From positions 1 through 12,044 of the forward strand of contig JAHFDQ010000131.1 of the NCBI GenBank assembly GCA_023248915.1: a DNA stretch of 12,044 bases, written 5' to 3'. Position 1 is the first letter of the stretch; every line of letters starts with the position of its first letter. The DNA is from Archangiaceae bacterium (GTDB lineage Bacteria > Myxococcota > Myxococcia > Myxococcales > Myxococcaceae). Below are positions 1 to 7,641 of this stretch, piece by piece. The notes beneath the pieces are model-generated. The model was not told the origin of the DNA, did not search any database, and worked only from the letters and a program-made list of their open reading frames with translations. A program made the translations under genes and the position numbers.

Positions 1-614
1 CGGGCCTGCGCCGGGGGAGGACCGGCGGCGGGTCGGCGAGCGGGTGGACCCGGCGCCTTGGGCTCTTCGCTGGCTTCCTCGCCGAAGAGTGAGGTCGCAT
101 TCAAATGGCGCGCCGCCGCGGGTTCGGCCGCCGGCGCCGAGGCGGGCGCGTGGCCCGCCTTGGCGGCGTGCTGCGCCGGAGGCGTCTGCTGGAGGTTGCC
201 GGTGGCGTGTAGGGTGACAGGCTTCGAGGTGCCCGGTCCGCGGAGCACGGGGCCGGCGGCGGGCGCGGCGCCGGTCGGCGACAAGCGCGCGGCGGTCGCG
301 ATGGCCCCCGGCCCGGCGATGGGGGCCCCTACAGCCGCGGCGGCCGCCTCGGCCGGGTTCGCCAGCGGCAGGGGCAGGTCATCCTCGGCGTTTCCCGGCG
401 TGACGACCGGGCCCCAGAGCCCGCGCGGGAAGACGCGGCGGATGCCGGGGTACTTCCCGGGCAGGCCGAAATTCACGCCGTCTTCGGACACCTCGAGCCG
501 GCCTTCCATCAGCTTGTTCTCGACCAACAGCTCGACGGTGGGCAGCGACAGCGGACCCCACACCTTGCCCTGGTCGTTGCGGACGAACACCTGCTTCGGC
601 TGGGATTGGTCCAT
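1..614 (-). CDS. GYF-like N-terminal domain protein, 3' end outside window
   Basis: Open from an ATG at 614 to the left edge (204 codons, no stop), so only the N-terminal part is present. Residues 1-70 are a compact, conserved-looking domain. The stretch around residues 16-46 (GKVWGPLSLPTVELLVEN, then a Gly-Arg-Leu and a Glu-Asp-Gly turn) resembles GYF_2-type modules of the form 'GP-S-x-x-EL-x-x-G-x-I'. Residues 75-204 are a low-complexity Ala/Pro/Gly linker with no visible fold, typical of a tether to a further C-terminal domain. There is no signal peptide, so it is probably cytoplasmic. From memory, myxobacterial proteins with this N-terminus can end in a J-domain or TPR region, but that part is not here and the function stays open. 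The gene starts 20 bp after the mutase stop on the same strand, suggesting co-transcription. No clear Shine-Dalgarno sequence is visible. Overlapping frames on the other strand are shadows. Confidence 0.75.
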   Translation of the reverse strand, partial: MDQSQPKQVFVRNDQGKVWGPLSLPTVELLVENKLMEGRLEVSEDGVNFGLPGKYPGIRRVFPRGLWGPVVTPGNAEDDLPLPLANPAEAAAAAVGAPIAGPGAIATAARLSPTGAAPAAGPVLRGPGTSKPVTLHATGNLQQTPPAQHAAKAGHAPASAPAAEPAAARHLNATSLFGEEASEEPKAPGPPARRPAAGPPPAQA

Positions 615-634
615 CGGGCGGCGGCTAGCTTAGT

Positions 635-2299
<1,665 letters not shown>

Positions 2300-2399
2300 A
2301 CGGAAGAGTTTGCTATCACACCCCCCGGGGAAGATCCGGGCCCGGTTTCGCCGACCTACCCCTGTCGAGGTAGTCTCGTTCCGGACCGAAGGAGCGTCG
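2300..2399. promoter_or_regulatory. Divergent intergenic region between mutase and peptidase-like genes
   Basis: This 100-bp gap separates two divergent start codons, so it must hold the promoters of both genes unless one is transcribed from further away. No convincing -35/-10 pair stands out. A small dyad, CTACC (2356-2360) and GGTAG (2369-2373) with an 8-nt spacer, lies 15 bp before the plus-strand ribosome binding site and could be an operator. Five-base arms arise easily by chance, so this part is weak. Confidence 0.45.
2388..2394 (+). promoter_or_regulatory. Ribosome binding site GAAGGAG
   Basis: GAAGGAG sits 5 nt before the ATG at 2400. It is the best Shine-Dalgarno match in this stretch and decides the start of the peptidase-like gene over the in-frame ATG at 2310, which would extend the protein into the intergenic region. 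Confidence 0.7.
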
Positions 2400-3626
2400 A
2401 TGAGCGTCGATGGAATTCGAAGGGCTTTGGAAGCGGCCCGGGCCGGCAACGGCAAGGTCAGCAAGACCGACCTCGACAAGGTCGTCATCGCGGCCCGCGA
2501 CGGCGGCAAGCTGGACGCGGCCGAGCGCGCCGAGCTCTTGCGCCAGGCGGACAGCTTCGACGACACGACCAAAGACCATCTGAATCGCCTGCTGGTCGCC
2601 GCGGCCCGCCCCGAGGCCTACACCAACATCGAGCTGGGTGGGGCCGTCACCAGCATCGACGACCGCTACGCCCAGGTGACCACCCAGGTGCCCGGCTTGA
2701 AGGCGAAGCTGGGGCTGTTCGACAACACCTTCTCGCTCGAGGGGAAGGCCAAGGCCGCCGGCACGTTCGAGGTGACCGTCGACGGCAAGGCCGTCTCGGT
2801 GGAAGTCGCCAAGGGCGACAAGCCGGCCGCCATCTTGGGGAAGCTGCAAGCGAAGCTGCCGGCGAACATCGCCAGCCAGGTGTTCGACGGCTCGGTGCGG
2901 CCCCACCAGATTGAAGACTACGTCGGCGCCGCGGCAGACCCCGGAGGCAAGGCCGCGCACATCACCCTGTTCAAGCCGGCCGAGCTGGGGTTGCGTCCCG
3001 GCGAGAAGCCGCTGCGGGTGGTGGTGACCGGGTACGGCGCCTTCATGGGCATCACCGACAACCCGTCGGCCCGCATTGCGCAGAAGATTTCCGAGTTGGG
3101 CGCGGCCGGCGCCGTCATCGAGTACCGCCGCCTCGACGTCACCACCGAGGCAGTCGACGCCTTCATCGGCGAGATGAGGGCGAACCCACCCGACGTAATT
3201 CTGTCGATGGGGGTGAGCTCGCACGCCCAAGTCGAGGAACGGCCGGAGAATCGGCTAAACGGCGGCGCCGACGGAGCGGGCCACATTCTGCGGACAGGCC
3301 CCATCGTGCCCGGCGGCCCGGCAGAGTTACCCACCGACCTGCCGCTCGACGTCATCAACCCGGCGCTCGACACCTACGGGCCCGACCGCAGGGTGGGTTC
3401 CAGCGCCAGCGACGCGACCTACCAGCCCGACCGGAGCGCGTACCTCTGTAATTATCTCGGGTACAGCCTGGCGGGCGCCTTCGGAGACTTCGACGGAACG
3501 GCGGCCGGCTTCGTCCACGTCACCGCCACGACTCCGCCCGAGCAGATGTCCACGCTGCTCAGGGCGGTGGTCTCGCGCCGGCTCGAGCTGCGGCGGCAGG
3601 GGCCGGGGACGCCGCCCAGCAGCTGA
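2400..3626 (+). CDS. Multi-domain protein with C-terminal pyroglutamyl-peptidase I-like (C15) domain
   Basis: 408 aa, with no signal peptide or membrane segment. Residues 1-70 are helical with two EF-hand-like turns (GNGKVSKTDLD at 16-26, DGGKLDAAERAE at 34-45) lacking the usual first calcium ligands. Residues about 75-195 form a second module. Its segment 121-152, around VTVDGKAVSVEVAKGDKPA, has the beta-beta-alpha look of flagellin_IN-type repeats; this is only a resemblance. Residues 204-395 match peptidase family C15: VVVTGYGAFMGITDNPSARI (207-226), DVILSMGV (265-272), EERPEN (279-284), SAYLCNYLGY (346-355) and AGFVHVTATTPPEQ (369-382). The catalytic triad appears intact as Glu280, Cys350 and His373. 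Normal C15 enzymes are about 200-220 aa and remove N-terminal pyroglutamate from peptides. The extra 200 N-terminal residues and the insertion at 285-340 make the real substrate uncertain. The start is set by a good Shine-Dalgarno. Confidence 0.85.
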   Translation: MSVDGIRRALEAARAGNGKVSKTDLDKVVIAARDGGKLDAAERAELLRQADSFDDTTKDHLNRLLVAAARPEAYTNIELGGAVTSIDDRYAQVTTQVPGLKAKLGLFDNTFSLEGKAKAAGTFEVTVDGKAVSVEVAKGDKPAAILGKLQAKLPANIASQVFDGSVRPHQIEDYVGAAADPGGKAAHITLFKPAELGLRPGEKPLRVVVTGYGAFMGITDNPSARIAQKISELGAAGAVIEYRRLDVTTEAVDAFIGEMRANPPDVILSMGVSSHAQVEERPENRLNGGADGAGHILRTGPIVPGGPAELPTDLPLDVINPALDTYGPDRRVGSSASDATYQPDRSAYLCNYLGYSLAGAFGDFDGTAAGFVHVTATTPPEQMSTLLRAVVSRRLELRRQGPGTPPSS

Positions 3627-3638
3627 GGACTCAGGCCG

Positions 3639-4898
3639 TCACACCGCCGCCAGCGCCGACTGCAGGTCCGCGATGAGGTCGTCGGGCGCTTCGAGGCCCA
3701 CCGACAGCCGAATGCCTCCCGGGTGCACGCCACCCTGCAGCTTGTCGGCCTCGGGCAGGGCGCTGTGGGTCATCGAGTAGGGGTGCTCGATGAGCGTCTT
3801 GATTTGGCCCAGCGACACCGCCAGCGTGATGGACAGCGCGTTCGAGGCCACCCAGTCGATGAGCCGGGCCCCCGCCTCGCCGTCGCCCTTCTTGTCCTTC
3901 ACCTCGAAGTAGATCATCGCGCCCGGGGCGAACTCGCCGGTGAGCGTGCGCAGTTGCTTGCGCGCCAGCCGGGCCTGGGGAAACGAGGCCAGCCCGGGGT
4001 AGGAAACCCGTTCGACCTTCGGGTGGCGCTCGAGCCAGGCGGCGATTTTCGCGGCCGAGCGCTGGGTCGCTTCCAGCCGGGTGGTCAGCGTCGGCAGCCC
4101 GTAGACGAGGAAGTCCCAGGCGGCCTTGGGCGAGAGCACTCCTCCGAAGTCCTTCCGGTACATCATGATTTCGTTCCGCAGCTTGTCGGACGCGAGCACC
4201 GCTCCGCCCATGTCGGTGCCGAAGCCGCCGATGCCCTTGGTCAGCGAGTACACCACCACGTCGGCGCCCAGCGTCATCGGCCGCTGCCCGTTGGGAGTGG
4301 CGAAGGTGTTGTCCACCACCAGCGAAGGTCGGCCGGCCCCCTCGCCCAGCGCGCGGCGCAGGCGCGGCAGGTCGATGAGCTCGAGGGTGGGGTTCACCGG
4401 AGTCTCGCAGTAGACGACGCGGGTGCGCGGGGTGAGCGCCGCCTTGACGGCCTTGACGTCGTTCAGGTCGACGAAGCGGGTTTTCACGCCGATGCGCGGC
4501 AGCCAGTTGGTCATCAAGGAGTAGGTGCAGCCGTAGAGCACCTGGTGCGCGACGATCTCCTCGCCCATGTGGCACAGGACTCCGAGCGCCGCGCTGACCG
4601 CCGCCATGCCGGAAGCGAAGGCCACGCAGCAGCCCGCACCCTCGGCGGTGGCCAGGTTCTCCTCGAGCATGCCGCGGGTGGGTTCGTCGAGCCGGTCGTA
4701 GATGTAGATGGGGACGTCGCGGTCGGGGTTGATGCGGTCGCAGGCGAAGCGGAAGAAGCCGGCGGCGCCGCGCGTCGAGCCCGCGAGCCGAAAGGTGGCC
4801 GAGGCGGTCATCGGCGGAACGACGTGGTGGTTGTAGTCCCACTTCTTCGAGCGGAACTGGCCGTGGATGAGCTGGGTGTGCAGATGGTAGTTCTTCAT
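3639..4898 (-). CDS. PLP-dependent Cys/Met metabolism (transsulfuration) enzyme
   Basis: 419 aa, fold-type I Cys/Met metabolism family (cystathionine gamma-synthase, cystathionine lyases, methionine gamma-lyase, O-acylhomoserine sulfhydrylase). The PLP lysine is Lys221 in VVVYSLTKGIGGFGTDMGG (214-232). Asp196 (VVDNTF) should pair with the ring nitrogen. Ser96-Gly97-Met98 and Tyr67/Arg69 should hold the phosphate, the latter pair across the dimer. Tyr122 should stack on PLP, and Arg397 (GIRLSVGLE) should bind the substrate carboxylate. The usual YSR-x-x-NPT motif reads YDRLDEPT. LYGCT (121-125) carries a Cys at the position known as Cys116 in methionine gamma-lyase, which hints at lyase activity but is not decisive. 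The exact reaction cannot be settled from sequence. ATG 4898 was chosen over 4967 because family homology begins at MKNYHLHTQLIHG and GAGGT (4903-4907) lies 4 nt upstream. The gene converges on the peptidase-like gene with 12 bp between stops. Confidence 0.9.
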   Translation of the reverse strand: MKNYHLHTQLIHGQFRSKKWDYNHHVVPPMTASATFRLAGSTRGAAGFFRFACDRINPDRDVPIYIYDRLDEPTRGMLEENLATAEGAGCCVAFASGMAAVSAALGVLCHMGEEIVAHQVLYGCTYSLMTNWLPRIGVKTRFVDLNDVKAVKAALTPRTRVVYCETPVNPTLELIDLPRLRRALGEGAGRPSLVVDNTFATPNGQRPMTLGADVVVYSLTKGIGGFGTDMGGAVLASDKLRNEIMMYRKDFGGVLSPKAAWDFLVYGLPTLTTRLEATQRSAAKIAAWLERHPKVERVSYPGLASFPQARLARKQLRTLTGEFAPGAMIYFEVKDKKGDGEAGARLIDWVASNALSITLAVSLGQIKTLIEHPYSMTHSALPEADKLQGGVHPGGIRLSVGLEAPDDLIADLQSALAAV

Positions 4899-5004
4899 CG
4901 GGACCTCGGGGAGGGCGAGGACAGGATTCTCCCGCCTGGGCTCAATGTCACTCGCTGCGAGCGGCAACGTCGTTCGGACGGCGATTGGGGAGTCGGGAAC
5001 CCGG
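4899..5004 (-). other. 106-bp intergenic gap, helicase to PLP enzyme
   Basis: Both neighbours run on the minus strand, so this gap is either an intra-operon spacer or a promoter for the PLP enzyme gene. An 11-bp palindrome (CTCGC-T-GCGAG, 4951-4961) is a possible operator. I see no terminator with a T-tract and no recognisable SAM or cobalamin riboswitch; the gap looks too short and unstructured for one. Confidence 0.4.
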
Positions 5005-7557
5005 TCACGTCCCGACGCGGCGGAGCTCGATGAGCGGCAGCTCGGGAGCGCGCGGCTCGGTCAAGTCCACGGCGCAGTCCAGCATCCAGTCGGCTTCGCC
5101 CTCGCCGTCCACAATCCGCTGCCGGGCCGTCCACCGCCGGTTGCCCTCGGCGACCACCTGGGTGTTCGACGGCCGGCGCGCGGCCGGCGTCACGTCGATG
5201 GTCCGATGGTCGGACCAATACGGTGAAAGCGCCGCCTCGAGCCGCTCGGGGGTCCAGTCGCCGGCAGGGTAGAGGCACAGCGCGGCCCCGGCGTAGTCCT
5301 TCGCGGCCAGCGCCTTCAATAGGCGGTGCAGGTCGGCGCGCAACCGGGCGGCGAAGGCCCTCGGGTTGGCGGCGAGGTCCCGGGGCTTCGGCGGCTCGGC
5401 CGGCGCGGGCGCCACCCGGTCGATGGCGGCCGTTGCCGGGTCGCGCAGCCTTTCCCACTCGTCGAGCAGGCTCGAGTCCACGTGCTCGAGCGTCGCCCGC
5501 AGGAAGGCGATGACGTCCTCCAGCTCTTCGGTGCGCTGCACCTCGGGCACCGACTGCGCCAGCGTCTTGTACGCGTCCGACAGGTAGCGCAAGAGCACGC
5601 CCTCGACGCGCTGCAGCCCGTAATCGCGGACGTAGTCGGCGAAGGTGGCGCAGGTCTCGAACATCTCGCGGGCGATGGATTTGGGGCGGATGTCCTCGTT
5701 GCCCACCCACGGGTGGCGCGCGGCGAAGTCGTTGAAGGTGGCGTAGACGAAGTCTCGGTTGGGCTTCGGGTGCTCGAGCTTGTCGAGCTCTTCCATGCGC
5801 TCTGCGTACTCGACGCCCTTGGCCTTCAATTCGGCCACCTTCTCGCCCTTCAGCCGGTCGAGCTGGGCGTACAGCACCGCCTGCGGGTTCTCGAGGATGG
5901 ACTCGACCAGCGTCAGCACGTCGAGCGCGTGGGTGGGCAGGCCCGGGTCGAGCTTCGGCAGCGTCTCGATGAGGTACATCGACAGGGTGTGGTTGAGCGA
6001 GAAGTCGGCCTGCAGCCCGGCGGCCACCCGCACCCGGGCGGGCTGGGTGGGAGTGCGGAGCAGGAGCTCGACCAGACCGGCGTTGCGCAAGGACCGGAAG
6101 TAGACGGCGGCCGTCTTCGTCAGCACGCGCTTCAGGTAGTCGCTCGAGTGCGAGCGGCCGATGAGCTCGAGCAGCCGCCGGTAGCCGCCGCGGTGCTCTT
6201 CCTGGGCGCTCTGCAAGAGGTTGATGAGCAGCCCGTGGGTCACCTGAAAGCGCGACTCGAGCGGTTCGGGTTCCTTCGCGCACAGCCGGTCGAAGGCCTG
6301 CTTGTCCCAGTGGACGTAGCCCTTCTGCGGCGGCAGGCGCTTCACCACCTTCTTGCCGGCCTGCTTCTTCTGCTCGAGGCGCAGGTTCTCGATGACGTGC
6401 TCGGGGGCCTGCACCACGACGAAGCCCTTGTCGTCGAACCCCTTCCGCCCGGCGCGCCCGGAAATCTGGCGGAAGTCCCGCGCCGTCAAGAGCGCCGTCT
6501 TCTCGCCGTCGAACTTGCAGAGCTGGGTGAACAGCACCGTGCGGATGGGGATGTTGACGCCCATGCCGAGAGTGTCGGTGCCCGAGATGACCTTCAAGAG
6601 CCCCGTCTGGGCCAGCTTCTCGACCAGCAGCCGGTAGCGCGGCAAGAGCCCGGCGTGGTGCAGCCCGACGCCGTGGCGCAAGAAGCGCTGGATTTCCTTC
6701 CCGTAGGGCGAGTCGAAGCGGACGTCGAACAGCGCCTGGCGGATGCGCTCTTTGTGTTCCTTGGTGCAGAAGTCCACCGAGAGCAGGTTCTGCGCCTGCT
6801 CGGCCGCGGCCCGCTGGGTGAAGTTGACCAGGTACACCGGCGCCCGCTCGCGGGCGAGCAGGTCGGCCACCGTCTCGTGCAGCGGCGTCTCGGCGTAGGA
6901 GAATTCGAGCGGCACCGGGCGCAGGGCGCTCTTCACCTCGGCCACCTCGCGCCCCGACAGCCGGGCCAAGCTTTCCTTGATGGCGGTCATGTCGCCGAGG
7001 GTGGCCGACATCAGGAGGAAGGTCGCCTCGGGCAGGGTGAGCAGCGGCACCTGCCAGGCGACCCCGCGGTCCTTGTCGGCGTAGTAGTGGAACTCGTCCA
7101 TCACCACCGCCTCGGCGAACAGGCGCGACTCGCGCAGGCAGAGGTTGGACAGCACCTCGGCGGTGCAGCAGACGATGGGGGCGTCGCGGTTGATGCTGGC
7201 GTCGCCGGTGGACATGCCGACGTTCTCGGCGCCGAAGGTGGCGCACAGCGCGAAGAACTTCTCGTTCACCAGCGCCTTGATGGGGCAGGTGTAGAACGAC
7301 CGCTTGCCCTCGGCCATCGACTTGAAGTGGAGGAAGGTCGCCACCAGCGACTTGCCCGAGCCGGTGGGGGTGGCCAGCACCAGGTGCTTGCCCGCGAGCA
7401 ACTCGAGCAGCGCCTCTTCCTGGGCGGGGTACAGCGACAGCTTCTGCTCGGCCACCCAAGAGACGAACCGGTCCAGCACCTGGTCGGCGGTGAGCGCCGG
7501 TTGACCGGGTTTCGGCAGGAGCGCGCTCAAGGGAGTGGGGACGGCGGGCGGCTCCAT
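5005..7557 (-). CDS. Ski2/Mtr4-like DEAD/DEAH-box helicase with DUF3516-type C-terminus
   Basis: 850 aa SF2 helicase of the Ski2-like group. Motifs in order: Walker A ATPTGSGKS (62-70), motif Ia-like CPIKALVNEK (91-100), motif II DEFH (154-157, a variant of DEVH), motif III SAT (184-186), GVGLHHAGLLPRYR (296-309), motif V GTDTLGMGVNIP (326-337) and motif VI QISGRAGRKG (364-373). The two RecA-like domains therefore fill about residues 35-385. The remaining 465 residues, helical and rich in charged segments, match my memory of the DUF3516 architecture found with such helicases in actinobacteria and myxobacteria. Eukaryotic relatives unwind RNA for exosome decay, and bacterial Ski2-like proteins act on RNA or DNA. 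Which nucleic acid this one uses is unknown. It is cytoplasmic, and all ATPase motifs look functional. It lies 84 bp after the lipoprotein gene on the same strand. No strong Shine-Dalgarno precedes the ATG, so the start is likely rather than certain. Confidence 0.92.
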   Translation of the reverse strand: MEPPAVPTPLSALLPKPGQPALTADQVLDRFVSWVAEQKLSLYPAQEEALLELLAGKHLVLATPTGSGKSLVATFLHFKSMAEGKRSFYTCPIKALVNEKFFALCATFGAENVGMSTGDASINRDAPIVCCTAEVLSNLCLRESRLFAEAVVMDEFHYYADKDRGVAWQVPLLTLPEATFLLMSATLGDMTAIKESLARLSGREVAEVKSALRPVPLEFSYAETPLHETVADLLARERAPVYLVNFTQRAAAEQAQNLLSVDFCTKEHKERIRQALFDVRFDSPYGKEIQRFLRHGVGLHHAGLLPRYRLLVEKLAQTGLLKVISGTDTLGMGVNIPIRTVLFTQLCKFDGEKTALLTARDFRQISGRAGRKGFDDKGFVVVQAPEHVIENLRLEQKKQAGKKVVKRLPPQKGYVHWDKQAFDRLCAKEPEPLESRFQVTHGLLINLLQSAQEEHRGGYRRLLELIGRSHSSDYLKRVLTKTAAVYFRSLRNAGLVELLLRTPTQPARVRVAAGLQADFSLNHTLSMYLIETLPKLDPGLPTHALDVLTLVESILENPQAVLYAQLDRLKGEKVAELKAKGVEYAERMEELDKLEHPKPNRDFVYATFNDFAARHPWVGNEDIRPKSIAREMFETCATFADYVRDYGLQRVEGVLLRYLSDAYKTLAQSVPEVQRTEELEDVIAFLRATLEHVDSSLLDEWERLRDPATAAIDRVAPAPAEPPKPRDLAANPRAFAARLRADLHRLLKALAAKDYAGAALCLYPAGDWTPERLEAALSPYWSDHRTIDVTPAARRPSNTQVVAEGNRRWTARQRIVDGEGEADWMLDCAVDLTEPRAPELPLIELRRVGT

Positions 7558-7641
7558 GGCGATTGCGGACTATAGGGTCCCGCCGCGCGGCTTCGCGCAG
7601 GTACCTGAACTGGACGCCGCCGGCCTGGCGCGTTGGAACGC

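Noticed and set aside
2300..2572. 91-codon N-terminal extension of the mutase frame
   Set aside because: It overlaps the divergent gene with its good ribosome binding site, and family homology starts after residue 92 of the longer frame.
3623..3634. CTGAG-GA-CTCAG dyad between the two convergent stop codons
   Set aside because: A 2-nt loop cannot form a normal terminator hairpin and no T-tract follows on either strand, so I do not call it a terminator.
5326..7575. 749-codon open frame antisense to the helicase
   Set aside because: The composition (Val, Gly, Arg, His, Gln) is that of a reverse-complement shadow of a GC3-rich gene, and no motif is seen.
7558..7641. Search for a terminator or promoter between the lipoprotein and helicase genes
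   Set aside because: Only short GC-rich self-complementary stretches were seen, with no stable hairpin plus T-tract and no convincing promoter.
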